Origin: Methylotenera versatilis 301
Lineage (GTDB): Bacteria; Pseudomonadota; Gammaproteobacteria; Burkholderiales; Methylophilaceae
Assembly: GCF_000093025.1 (NCBI RefSeq)
Contig: NC_014207.1
Span: 1,178,001-1,242,000, forward strand
Length of the DNA stretch: 64,000 bases
Direction of reading: 5' to 3'
The translations under genes and the position numbers were made by a program. How positions within the stretch are numbered: position 1 is the first letter of the stretch; every line of letters begins with the position of its first letter. A model generated the notes under the pieces. That model did no database searches, had not been told where the DNA came from, and saw only the letters and a list, made by a program, of their open reading frames with translations. Positions 15,799-24,788 of the stretch are shown piece after piece.

Positions 15799-17166
15799 AT
15801 GATCAATACTAAAGAAATTCAAGCAATAGATTCAGCGCATTACATGCATCCTTTTACCGATCATAAAAGCTTGTCGGATAAAGGCTCACGTATTATCACT
15901 AAGGCCGATGGTATCTATATTTGGGATTCCACAGGTGAAAAAATCTTAGATGCGATGTCTGGTTTGTGGTGCGTGAATGTTGGCTATGGGCGTAAAGAGT
16001 TAGTAGATGCAGCCGCTAAGCAAATGTTAGAGCTTCCTTACTACAATAGTTTTTTTCAAACGACCAATGTTCCTGCAGTTAAACTTGCTGAAAAAATCAT
16101 CAAGCTGGCAGGTGATGATTATAGTCATGTATTTTTTAGTAGTTCTGGTTCTGAGTCTAATGATACCAATGTGCGTATGGTGCGCCATTATTGGGCTACG
16201 CTAGGTCAGCCAGAACGCACGGTGATTATCAGCCGCAACAACGCTTATCATGGCTCAACGCTAGTTGGGTCATCTTTAGGTGGCATGGGCGGTATGCATG
16301 CGCAAGGCGGCATGATTTCAGGCATCGAACACATCGAACAGCCATACCATTACGGCATGGCACCAAATCAGGATAGAGATGCATTTGGCATTGAAGCTGC
16401 GGGTTGGTTAGAGAAAAAGATACTGGAAGTCGGTGCAGATAAAGTAGCGGCATTCATCGGTGAGCCTGTGCAAGGTGCGGGCGGCGTGATTATTCCACCT
16501 AAAACTTATTGGCCAGAGATTCAACGTATCTGCGATAAATACGGCATTTTGTTGATTTGCGACGAAGTGATTTGCGGTTTTGGACGTCTTGGTAAATGGT
16601 TTGGCTCGCAATTATTAGGCTGCAAACCCGATTTAATGACGTTTGCTAAAGGCGTGACTTCTGGCTACATTCCTTTAGGTGGCGTAGTGGTGGGCAAGCG
16701 CGTGGCTAAAGTGTTGATTGAGCAGGGTGGCGAGTTTAATCATGGCTATACCTACTCAGGGCATCCTACAGCATGTGCTGTGGCTTTAGCGAATATTGAA
16801 ATTATGGAGCGCGAAGGCTTAGTCGATAAAGTGCTCAATGAAACAGGCCCATATTTAGCACAAAAATACGCAGAGCTAGCTAAACATCCGTTGGTAGGCG
16901 GAGCGGAAACACTAGGGTTGGTCGCCGGCTTCGTGCTGATGAAAGACAAATCAAACCACGTACATTTTGATGAAGAAGTAGGTGTAGGCATGATTTGTCG
17001 AGGTCATTGCTTTGCCAATGGCTTGATTATGCGAGCGGTAGGTGACCGTATGATTATTGCGCCGCCGCTAGTGATTACTAAAGTGCAAATTGATGAAATG
17101 GTCGCGTTGATTCAAAAATGTTTAGATGCGACCCTAGCTGACTTGAAAAAGCAGGGAATTATGTAA
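15799..17166 (+). CDS. spuC: Polyamine (putrescine):pyruvate aminotransferase, class III
   Basis: This 455-residue PLP enzyme has the omega-aminotransferase pattern: AMSGLWCVNVGYGRKELVDA at the substrate pocket, SSSGSESNDTNVRMVRHYW, the cofactor Asp in LLICDEVICGFGRLG and the PLP lysine in TFAKGVTSGYIPLGG. It is closest in style to Pseudomonas SpuC, which deaminates putrescine to 4-aminobutanal with pyruvate as acceptor. Together with the aldehyde dehydrogenases downstream it gives a direct transamination route alongside the gamma-glutamyl route of SpuB/SpuA. GAGAAAG acts as ribosome site. Confidence 0.88.
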   Translation: MINTKEIQAIDSAHYMHPFTDHKSLSDKGSRIITKADGIYIWDSTGEKILDAMSGLWCVNVGYGRKELVDAAAKQMLELPYYNSFFQTTNVPAVKLAEKIIKLAGDDYSHVFFSSSGSESNDTNVRMVRHYWATLGQPERTVIISRNNAYHGSTLVGSSLGGMGGMHAQGGMISGIEHIEQPYHYGMAPNQDRDAFGIEAAGWLEKKILEVGADKVAAFIGEPVQGAGGVIIPPKTYWPEIQRICDKYGILLICDEVICGFGRLGKWFGSQLLGCKPDLMTFAKGVTSGYIPLGGVVVGKRVAKVLIEQGGEFNHGYTYSGHPTACAVALANIEIMEREGLVDKVLNETGPYLAQKYAELAKHPLVGGAETLGLVAGFVLMKDKSNHVHFDEEVGVGMICRGHCFANGLIMRAVGDRMIIAPPLVITKVQIDEMVALIQKCLDATLADLKKQGIM

Positions 17167-17317
17167 TTAAGCCACGTAATTAAATGTGGTTGTAGTTGAA
17201 GACATATTGTAAGATTACTTTGAATCTATTTGGTCAGCATAAGGGGTTTTATGGCGCAAAAGATGGTACTAATTTTTAGCAAAACTTTCTCAGTCACTCA
17301 CTAATTTAAAGGGGTTA

Positions 17318-18487
17318 ATGAATATGAATTTATCTTATAGTAAATACTTGCTAGGTATGGCGATAATTACCGGTCTAGCTACGGTTTCTTGTAGTAAGTC
17401 TGACAACACTACTGCTGAAACTGCTAAGCCAACAGTTGCAGCGGCTAGCGAGCCAGAGGAAAAAATCCTCAATATTTACAACTGGTCGGACTATATTGCG
17501 CCAGATACGATAGCCAATTTCGAGAAAGAAACGGGCATTAAAGTACGTTACGATGTGTTTGATAGTAACGAAATTTTGCATGCAAAATTAATCGCTAAGA
17601 ACACTGGCTACGACATTGTAGTACCTTCATCTAACTGGGCTAAGTTACAGATTGATGGCGGTTTATATCAAAAACTTGATAAAACCAAGCTACCTAATAT
17701 GAAAAATCTAGATCCAGGCATTATGAAGAAGTTAGCCGATCTGGATCCTGGTAATGAACATCTAATTGACTGGATGTGGAGCTATAACACTGTAGGTATC
17801 AATGTAGACAAAGTTAAAGCTGCACTTGGTGATACGCCTATGCCAGACAATGCTTGGGATTTAGTGTTTAACCCAACTTACACCAGCAAATTAAAATCAT
17901 GTGGTATTACCTTCTTAGATACACCAGCTGATGTGTTCCAAGCTGCTTTACATTATTTAGGTAAACCTGTTTTCACAGGTACACCAGATGATTACCAAGC
18001 TGCTTTTGATATGTTGATGAAAGTGCGCCCAGACATCAAAAAATTCAATTCTGGTGGTCAAATCGATGACTTGGCGAGCGGCAATATTTGTGTGGCTTAT
18101 GGTTGGGCTGGCGATTTTAACTTAGCGCATAAACGCTCTATCGAGAATAAAGCAGAGCAACATATCGAAGCATTAGTACCAAAAACAGGCGGCTTGATGT
18201 TTATGGATACTATGGCGATTCCTGCTGATGCCAAACATCCAAATAATGCACATCTCTGGATGAATTACATCATGCAGCCAAAAGTGACTGCAGCCATCAC
18301 TAACACTGTGACCTATGCCAATCCTAACAAAGCTGCAACCGAGTTTGTTGATCCAGAAATTAAAAACAACAAATCGATTTTCTTATCTGATGAAGATATT
18401 GCCAAGTTAGTGCCACCAGGTGTTGAGGATGCACAAACTAAACGCAACATGACGCGCCTGTATACCAAATTTAAAACAGGCGTTTAA
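17318..18487 (+). CDS. spuE: Polyamine ABC transporter, substrate-binding protein
   Basis: This 389-residue protein of the PotF/SpuD/SpuE family opens its mature part with ILNIYNWSDYIAPDTIANFE, the hallmark of polyamine-binding proteins. YGWAGDFNLAH and GGLMFMDTMAIPADAKHP are also family motifs. The signal sequence ends in ATVSC followed by Ser/Lys/Asp, so it may be a lipoprotein rather than a free periplasmic protein, which is less usual for a proteobacterial PotF. Two ATGs (17318, 17324) follow AAAGGGG. It would deliver putrescine or spermidine to SpuFGH. Whether it corresponds to SpuD (putrescine) or SpuE (spermidine) cannot be decided here. Confidence 0.88.
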   Translation: MNMNLSYSKYLLGMAIITGLATVSCSKSDNTTAETAKPTVAAASEPEEKILNIYNWSDYIAPDTIANFEKETGIKVRYDVFDSNEILHAKLIAKNTGYDIVVPSSNWAKLQIDGGLYQKLDKTKLPNMKNLDPGIMKKLADLDPGNEHLIDWMWSYNTVGINVDKVKAALGDTPMPDNAWDLVFNPTYTSKLKSCGITFLDTPADVFQAALHYLGKPVFTGTPDDYQAAFDMLMKVRPDIKKFNSGGQIDDLASGNICVAYGWAGDFNLAHKRSIENKAEQHIEALVPKTGGLMFMDTMAIPADAKHPNNAHLWMNYIMQPKVTAAITNTVTYANPNKAATEFVDPEIKNNKSIFLSDEDIAKLVPPGVEDAQTKRNMTRLYTKFKTGV

Positions 18488-18500
18488 TCGTTATTTTATT

Positions 18501-18530
18501 TGTAGGGGCGCCATTGATGGCGTCCCTACA
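18501..18530. terminator. Palindromic hairpin after spuE
   Basis: TGTAGGGGCGCC and GGCGTCCCTACA form a 12-bp stem (one G-T pair) with an ATTGAT loop, 14 bp past the spuE stop. It is one of several similar intergenic palindromes here. It could reduce read-through into the ATPase gene and so give more binding protein than transporter. Confidence 0.6.
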
Positions 18531-18647
18531 AAATTCTAATGTACCTAAATTTTTTAATATCATAGTTTTTAATACCATAGTTTTTAATATTTTAGTTTTC
18601 TGACTTTTTCTGTATCTTGATTTTCAATATCTTAGATAAGGGTTTTT

Positions 18648-19769
18648 ATGGCAACGGCTCCTAAAGAAACGAATAAAGCTGCGCAAGAGGTTTTACTGCG
18701 TGTTGAAAATGTCACCAAAGTTTACGATGGTACGGTCAAAGCCGTGGATGATGTTTCTCTAACAGTTATGAAGGGTGAAATCTTCGCGCTGCTTGGCGGT
18801 TCAGGTTGTGGGAAATCTACGTTATTGCGCATGATGGCTGGCTTTGAAACGCCCACAAAAGGGAAGATATTCCTAGCTAATCAAGATATTACCAATCTTC
18901 CGCCGTTTCAACGTCCAATCAATATGATGTTTCAGTCATATGCGCTCTTTCCTCATTTAAGCGTTTGGGAAAATGTAGCCTTTGGTTTGAAGCGTGATGG
19001 CATGCCTAAAGATGAAATTGCTGATCGTGTTGAAAAAATGCTGAGTTTGGCGCAACTCAATAAATATGCGAAACGTAAACCGCATCAACTCTCTGGTGGT
19101 CAGCAACAGCGTGTAGCCTTGGTGCGTAGCTTGGCAAAACGTCCTCAATTATTGCTTTTAGATGAGCCTCTCGGTGCTTTAGATAAAAAATTACGAGAAA
19201 CTACGCAGCTTGAACTGGTGAATATCATTGAAGAAGTCGGCGTGACCTGCGTACTTGTAACGCACGATCAAGAAGAAGCCATGACCATGGCATCACGCAT
19301 TGCCGTGATGAGTGAAGGTTATTTCTTGCAAGTCGGCGCGCCAGATGCCGTGTATGAAATGCCAAACAGCCGCAAAGTGGCTGACTTCATTGGCAATGTG
19401 AATATATTCGAAGGCAAAATTGAAGAAGATGAGCCTGATCATGTAACCGTGCGTTGCCCAGAGTGTGTGCATTATGTAGGTCATGGCGTTAGCGGACATC
19501 CAGGTATGGATGTAGGAGTGGCTTTACGACCTGAAAAAATCATGTTGTCTAAGGATAAACCAAATGGCGACTATAACTGGTGCGCTGGTGAAGTCATTGA
19601 AATCGTTTACTTTGGTGCTCATACAACTTATCACCTTAAACTTGATAGCGGTAAGATAATCAAGGCGCAAGAGCTTAACAATACGCGCGATTTGAGTTGC
19701 GGTTTAACTTGGGGTGACCGTGCTTATGCAAGTTGGAATAATTTAGCAATGGTGGTGTTAACGCAATAA
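18648..19769 (+). CDS. spuF: Polyamine ABC transporter, ATP-binding protein
   Basis: This 373-residue PotG/PotA-family ATPase has Walker A LGGSGCGKST, signature LSGGQQQRVALVRSLA, Walker B LLLLDEPLGALD and the H-loop LVTHDQEEAM. A C-terminal TOBE domain (about 290-370; VALRPEKIMLS) follows. It energises the SpuGH permease pair. It is separated from spuE by 160 bp with a palindrome and from spuG by 193 bp, so differential expression within the operon is likely. Confidence 0.92.
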   Translation: MATAPKETNKAAQEVLLRVENVTKVYDGTVKAVDDVSLTVMKGEIFALLGGSGCGKSTLLRMMAGFETPTKGKIFLANQDITNLPPFQRPINMMFQSYALFPHLSVWENVAFGLKRDGMPKDEIADRVEKMLSLAQLNKYAKRKPHQLSGGQQQRVALVRSLAKRPQLLLLDEPLGALDKKLRETTQLELVNIIEEVGVTCVLVTHDQEEAMTMASRIAVMSEGYFLQVGAPDAVYEMPNSRKVADFIGNVNIFEGKIEEDEPDHVTVRCPECVHYVGHGVSGHPGMDVGVALRPEKIMLSKDKPNGDYNWCAGEVIEIVYFGAHTTYHLKLDSGKIIKAQELNNTRDLSCGLTWGDRAYASWNNLAMVVLTQ

Positions 19770-19962
19770 AGGTTAACTAAATGGCACCTCTATTAATTAA
19801 GTTTTCGTCGTTATGTAGCGTTGCTCAAAAAAATTATTCCTTATATATCAAATATATACTGCGTCATAATTTTTTATTCGCACCTTGCCTAACTTAGAAA
19901 CTTGAATAAATAGAAATGCCCAAAACTTTAATTTCATTAAGAGTTTATTAAGGAAAATTGCT

Positions 19963-20865
19963 ATGGCTAAAACACAGAGTTTCTTTACCAGCCTTTCAGC
20001 TGGTCGCCTTGCGGTTATTGGTGTTCCATATTTCTGGTTTGTATTGCTGGCGGCTATCCCGCTGCTCATTGTGCTTAAAATTAGCTTGTCGGAAATGGAG
20101 TCAACCAGCATTTCAAATATGATCGATTGGAGTCACGGCTGGCCAAGGCTCACTTTAAACTTTGCCAGCTATCAGTTTCTTGCCACCGATTCGCTCTATT
20201 TAAAAACTTATATATCCTCTATTGAATATGCTCTGATTACCACTCTGTTGTGTTTAGCCATTGGCTATCCATTTGCTTACTACATGGCGCGCTCGCCAAA
20301 ACATATGCAGCCAACCTTGTTGATGCTCATTATGTTGCCGTTCTGGACATCATTTTTACTACGCATCTATGCTTGGAAGACGCTGTTAGTCAGTAATGGT
20401 GTGATTAACAATATACTCATCAGTTTGCATATCATTGATACACCAATCGCGATGATGAACAATTCTTTCTCATTGCTGCTAGGTATGGTGTATTCATACT
20501 TGCCGTTTATGATTTTACCGCTATATGCCAACCTATCTAAGATGGATATGCGCTATTTAGAGGCCGCTGCAGACCTTGGCACCAGTCCATTTAAAGCCTT
20601 TTGGCTGATTACCGTCCCACTTTCAAAAGCGGGCATTATTGCTGGTTCAATGTTGGTATTTATTCCTGCGGTGGGTGAATATGTGATTCCTGAATTATTA
20701 GGTGGTTCAAGCACCTTGATGATAGGTCGCGTACTATGGGATGAGTTCTTCAGTAATAATGATTGGCCAATGGCGTCGGCCGTGGCCGTCGTGATGATAC
20801 TGCTGATTTTGGTGCCGATGGGTGTTTACAATAAAGCACAAGCTGAGCAAATGGAGGGTAAGTGA
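19963..20865 (+). CDS. spuG: Polyamine ABC transporter, permease
   Basis: This 300-residue inner-membrane protein of the PotH/SpuG type has six predicted helices, the first at about residues 19-42 (VIGVPYFWFVLLAAIPLLIV). The EAA coupling motif is EAAADLGTSPFKAFWLITVP. AAGGAAAATTGCTATG gives a good ribosome site. Its stop overlaps the start of spuH. It forms the translocation pore as a heterodimer with SpuH. Confidence 0.92.
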   Translation: MAKTQSFFTSLSAGRLAVIGVPYFWFVLLAAIPLLIVLKISLSEMESTSISNMIDWSHGWPRLTLNFASYQFLATDSLYLKTYISSIEYALITTLLCLAIGYPFAYYMARSPKHMQPTLLMLIMLPFWTSFLLRIYAWKTLLVSNGVINNILISLHIIDTPIAMMNNSFSLLLGMVYSYLPFMILPLYANLSKMDMRYLEAAADLGTSPFKAFWLITVPLSKAGIIAGSMLVFIPAVGEYVIPELLGGSSTLMIGRVLWDEFFSNNDWPMASAVAVVMILLILVPMGVYNKAQAEQMEGK

Positions 20866-21710
20866 TGAGCAACGCTTCAAATAAAATATTCGCTAAAGCT
20901 TGGATGGTTATTGTCTATTTATTTTTATATTTGCCAATAGTCACACTGGTTGTATTTTCTTTTAACGATTCAAAACTGGTTACTGTCTGGTCTCACGCCA
21001 GCTTCCGTTGGTACACCGCATTAGCACAAGATTCAGATTTGATTTCGGCCGTGCTGTTATCACTAGAAATAGCAGGTCTGTCTGCGTTAATGTCAGTGTT
21101 TTTTGGCACATTCACCGCCTTCGCTTTAAATCGGTATAAGCGCTTTCAAGGGCGTACGCTGCTTAACTCTATGTCTAGCATGCCTTTGGTGATGCCCGAT
21201 GTGATTGTAGGATTGTCATTATTGTTAATGATAGTTTCCGTGCAAAATTGGCTGGGTTTCCCAGAGCGAGGCTTGTTCACTATTTTGCTAGGTCATGCAT
21301 TATTGGGTACTGCTTATGCCGCGGTAGTTGTCACTTCACGCTTGCGTGAAATGGACAGCAAATTAGATGAAGCCGCAATGGACTTGGGTTGTAAGCCTTT
21401 GCAGGTATTTACTTTAATTACTTTCCCTTTGTTAGTACCAGCGTTGGTTTCTGCATTTTTGCTGACATTTACACTGTCGTTTGATGATGTTGTATTGTCT
21501 TCATTCTTGTCTGGACCAGGCTATTCAACGATGCCTATGGTGATTTTCTCTCGCGCCAGATTAGGTTTAAATCCAACTATTAACGCCGTTGCAACTGTGA
21601 CGATTGCCGTGGTGACGATTGCGGTGATTGCTTCAAGCTTTTACACCTCGCACCAAGAACGTAAACGTAAACGCGAAGAGGCACAGGCCTATAGCGATAC
21701 TAATAAGTAG
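20865..21710 (+). CDS. spuH: Polyamine ABC transporter, permease
   Basis: This permease of about 281 residues (PotI/SpuH type) has six predicted helices and the EAA motif EAAMDLGCKPLQVFTLITFP. The ATG at 20865 overlaps the spuG stop (TGATG) and is preferred over an in-frame GTG three bases earlier, because GGAGG at 20854 is then ideally spaced. It pairs with SpuG. A hairpin 9 bp downstream (21719-21745) likely separates transporter from catabolic genes. Confidence 0.92.
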   Translation: MSNASNKIFAKAWMVIVYLFLYLPIVTLVVFSFNDSKLVTVWSHASFRWYTALAQDSDLISAVLLSLEIAGLSALMSVFFGTFTAFALNRYKRFQGRTLLNSMSSMPLVMPDVIVGLSLLLMIVSVQNWLGFPERGLFTILLGHALLGTAYAAVVVTSRLREMDSKLDEAAMDLGCKPLQVFTLITFPLLVPALVSAFLLTFTLSFDDVVLSSFLSGPGYSTMPMVIFSRARLGLNPTINAVATVTIAVVTIAVIASSFYTSHQERKRKREEAQAYSDTNK

Positions 21711-21718
21711 TATTTTAA

Positions 21719-21745
21719 GTAGAGGCGACATCTCGTCGCTTCTAC
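21719..21745. terminator. Palindromic hairpin after spuH
   Basis: GTAGAGGCGAC and GTCGCTTCTAC form an 11-bp stem (one G-T pair) with an ATCTC loop directly after spuH. It is of the same family as the palindromes at 18501 and 27878. Confidence 0.55.
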
Positions 21746-21770
21746 ACCAAACCAAATCAAGCAGAAAATC

Positions 21771-23231
21771 ATGTCAATTCAATTAAAGCATTCCGTATTA
21801 CTCAAAAATAATCTTACATTGCTCGCTGGGCAGTGGGTGAGTGCAGATTCAGGTGAAACGATAAGCGTCACTAATCCCGCTACAGGCTTAGAGGTGGCTA
21901 AAGTGCCGCTCATGGGTAGTGATGAGGCTGAACGAGCAATTATCGCTGCTGAGGCTGCGCAAAAGTCATGGAAAACGCTCACAGCAGCCGCACGTGCTGC
22001 CATACTCAAGCGCTGGTTTGATTTGATTATTCTTCACAGAGAAGATTTGGCGCAATTATTAACCGCTGAGCAAGGCAAGCCGCTAGCCGAAGCGCGTGGC
22101 GAAGTGAATTATGGTGCAAGCTTTATTGAATGGTTTGCCGAAGAAGCTAAACGTGTCTACGGCGAAACCATTCCTGCACCTATGGGTGACCGTCGTTTAT
22201 TAGTGTTAAAACAGCCAATAGGTGTCACCGCAGCCATTACACCATGGAATTTCCCAATCGCGATGATTACGCGTAAAGCTGGGCCGGCACTTGCTGCTGG
22301 TTGCAGTATGATTATTAAGCCAGCTGAACAAACCCCTTTATGCGCCCTTGCTTTAGCTGTATTGGCTGAAGAGGCTGGCGTGCCAAGTGGCGTGTTGCAA
22401 GTGATTACCGGCGATGCACGCCAAATTGGTGCAGTTTTATGTGAAAGCCCCGTTGTCGCGAAACTTTCATTCACAGGTTCAACGGAAGTCGGACGTATCT
22501 TAATGCGCCAGTGTGCTGATACCATTAAAAAACTATCTCTCGAATTGGGCGGCAATGCGCCATTTATCGTGTTTAACGATGCGGATTTAGATGCGGCAGT
22601 TGAAGGTGCCATGATTAGTAAATATCGCAACGCAGGGCAGACGTGTGTATGTTCAAACCGCTTGTTTGTTCAAGAGGGCGTGTACGATGAGTTCGCCAAA
22701 AAACTTGCAGTCAAAGTGGCTCAACTTAAAGTGGGTGTGGGTACTGAGGATGGTGTCACACAAGGCCCATTGATTGATGATGCCGCAATCGAAAAAGTGG
22801 AGTTTCATGTGGCAGACGCCATCGCCAAAGGCGCAACGCTTTTGCAAGGCGGCAAGCGCCATAATTTAGGCGGTACATTCTTTGAGCCTACAGTATTAGC
22901 TAATGTGAGTGATGATGCTTTGATTTTCAGTGAAGAGACTTTTGGTCCTGTGGCGCCATTATTCCGCTTCAAAACAGATGAAGAAGTCATCTCACTGGCT
23001 AACCGTACAGAGTTTGGTTTAGCTTCATATTTCTACAGCCGAGATATAGGCCGAATCTGGCGCGTAGCAGAAGCGCTTGAGTATGGCATGGTAGGTGTTA
23101 ATACTGGCATGATTTCAAATGAGGTAGCGCCTTTTGGAGGTATTAAGCAATCAGGTCTGGGTCGCGAAGGTTCGCATCACGGCATTGATGAATACCTAGA
23201 ACTGAAATATGTATGTATGGCGGGGTTATAA
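21771..23231 (+). CDS. gabD: Succinate-semialdehyde dehydrogenase (NAD(P)+)
   Basis: This 486-residue aldehyde dehydrogenase is of the GabD type. The general-base Glu lies in SLELGGNAPFIVFND and the nucleophilic Cys in KYRNAGQTCVCSNR. Cofactor-region motifs are PWNFPIAMITRKAGPALAAG and FTGSTEVGRILM. It oxidises succinic semialdehyde, the product of GabT, to succinate. It lies two bases upstream of puuC, so the two dehydrogenases are translationally linked. The C-terminal GGIKQSGLGREGSHHGIDEY is the usual GabD ending. Confidence 0.9.
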   Translation: MSIQLKHSVLLKNNLTLLAGQWVSADSGETISVTNPATGLEVAKVPLMGSDEAERAIIAAEAAQKSWKTLTAAARAAILKRWFDLIILHREDLAQLLTAEQGKPLAEARGEVNYGASFIEWFAEEAKRVYGETIPAPMGDRRLLVLKQPIGVTAAITPWNFPIAMITRKAGPALAAGCSMIIKPAEQTPLCALALAVLAEEAGVPSGVLQVITGDARQIGAVLCESPVVAKLSFTGSTEVGRILMRQCADTIKKLSLELGGNAPFIVFNDADLDAAVEGAMISKYRNAGQTCVCSNRLFVQEGVYDEFAKKLAVKVAQLKVGVGTEDGVTQGPLIDDAAIEKVEFHVADAIAKGATLLQGGKRHNLGGTFFEPTVLANVSDDALIFSEETFGPVAPLFRFKTDEEVISLANRTEFGLASYFYSRDIGRIWRVAEALEYGMVGVNTGMISNEVAPFGGIKQSGLGREGSHHGIDEYLELKYVCMAGL

Positions 23232-23232
23232 C

Positions 23233-24726
23233 ATGGCAGAGATTAAAATTGATTGGCATGAAAGAGCGAAAGATTTAAGAATCGATGGACGTGCTTTCAT
23301 TGATGGCGAACGTGTAGATGCACTTGATGGCAGTACCTTTGAATGCTTTTCACCGATTGACGGTCGTAAATTAGCCGATGTGGTTAATAGTAAAGCTGCG
23401 GATGTGGACCGCGCGGTAGTTGCGGCACGTTCTGCTTTTAAAGATAGACGTTGGGCTGGTTTATCGCCTCGCGAACGCAAGCAAACGATGATACGTTTTG
23501 CAGATTTGGTGTTAGCGCACAAAGCAGAGTTGGCATTGTTAGAAACGCTGGATATGGGCAAGCCTATTTCTGCAAGCTTGAGTGTAGATGTCAACTCCGC
23601 AGCAAATAGTTTGCGCTGGTTTGGTGAATCGATTGATAAAGTCTACGATGAGATTGCGCCAACGGCAGACCATACACTTGCAATGATTACACGCGAGCCT
23701 ATCGGCGTAGTTGGCGCTATCGTGCCATGGAATTACCCGATTTTAATGGCTTGTTGGAAGATCGCACCTGCCTTAGCTACCGGTAATAGCATCGTACTGA
23801 AACCTTCTGAAAAATCGCCATTAACAGCCTTAAGGCTTGGAGATTTGGCGATAGAAGCGGGTATACCAAAAGGTGTGCTAAATGTAGTACCAGGCTTTGG
23901 CCCAGAGGCAGGTACGCCGCTTGCGATGCATCTGGATGTGGATTGCATCGCCTTTACAGGCTCAACAGGTGTGGGTAAAAAAATCCAAATCATGGCAGGG
24001 CAAAGTAACCTCAAGCGCGCATGGTGCGAGCTAGGTGGCAAGTCACCTAATATCGTATTTGCAGATTGCAAGGATTTGGATAAAGCAGCAGCGGCTTCTA
24101 TTGGCTCAATTTTTTATAATCAAGGAGAAAGCTGCAATGCGCCTTCGCGCTTACTGGTTGAGCGCTCAATCAAAGATGAGTTCGTCAAAAAACTACTAAC
24201 TCATTTACCTGATTATCAGCCTGGTGATCCGTTAGATGCGAATACCACCATGGGCGCAATCGTGGATTGCGGGCAGATGGAAAATGTACTGAAATACATT
24301 GAAAGCGGTAAATCGCAAGGTGCAAAATTGCGCGCTGGTGGTGAGCGCGTATTAACTGAAACAGGTGGTTTTTACATTAGCCCAACTGTATTTGATGACG
24401 TGACCAATGATATGAAAATTGCCGCTGAAGAGATTTTTGGCCCAGTACTTTCTATCATTGCTTTTGATACAGAACAAGAAGCAATAGCGATTGCCAATGA
24501 CACAGAGTATGGTCTTGCCGCAGCAGTTTGGACGCAAGACCTGACGCGCGCGCACATGGTGTCACGCGCCTTGCGTGCAGGTACGGTACATGTGAATAGC
24601 TATGATGAAGACGATATCACCGTGCCTTTTGGTGGTTATAAACAATCAGGTAATGGTCGCGATAAATCCCTACATGCTTTGGAAAAATATACTGAGCTTA
24701 AAACGACTTGGATACGATTAATTTAA
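23233..24726 (+). CDS. puuC: Gamma-glutamyl-gamma-aminobutyraldehyde / aminobutyraldehyde dehydrogenase
   Basis: The ATG at 23233 (497 residues) follows the gabD stop by one base and is preceded by GGGG; an upstream in-frame ATG at 23209 lies inside gabD and is less likely. The protein strongly resembles PuuC: WCELGGKSPNIVFADCKDLD (Glu), IFYNQGESCNAPSRLL (catalytic Cys) and the ending GGYKQSGNGRDKSLHALEKY. It would oxidise the aldehyde made either by SpuC (4-aminobutanal) or from gamma-glutamyl-putrescine. Pseudomonas KauB is the functional equivalent. Confidence 0.87.
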   Translation: MAEIKIDWHERAKDLRIDGRAFIDGERVDALDGSTFECFSPIDGRKLADVVNSKAADVDRAVVAARSAFKDRRWAGLSPRERKQTMIRFADLVLAHKAELALLETLDMGKPISASLSVDVNSAANSLRWFGESIDKVYDEIAPTADHTLAMITREPIGVVGAIVPWNYPILMACWKIAPALATGNSIVLKPSEKSPLTALRLGDLAIEAGIPKGVLNVVPGFGPEAGTPLAMHLDVDCIAFTGSTGVGKKIQIMAGQSNLKRAWCELGGKSPNIVFADCKDLDKAAAASIGSIFYNQGESCNAPSRLLVERSIKDEFVKKLLTHLPDYQPGDPLDANTTMGAIVDCGQMENVLKYIESGKSQGAKLRAGGERVLTETGGFYISPTVFDDVTNDMKIAAEEIFGPVLSIIAFDTEQEAIAIANDTEYGLAAAVWTQDLTRAHMVSRALRAGTVHVNSYDEDDITVPFGGYKQSGNGRDKSLHALEKYTELKTTWIRLI

Positions 24727-24788
24727 TACGATAAAACTATAGTTATAAAAACCTACAGTTACAAAAAACTAGATGTAAGGACGAGAAC

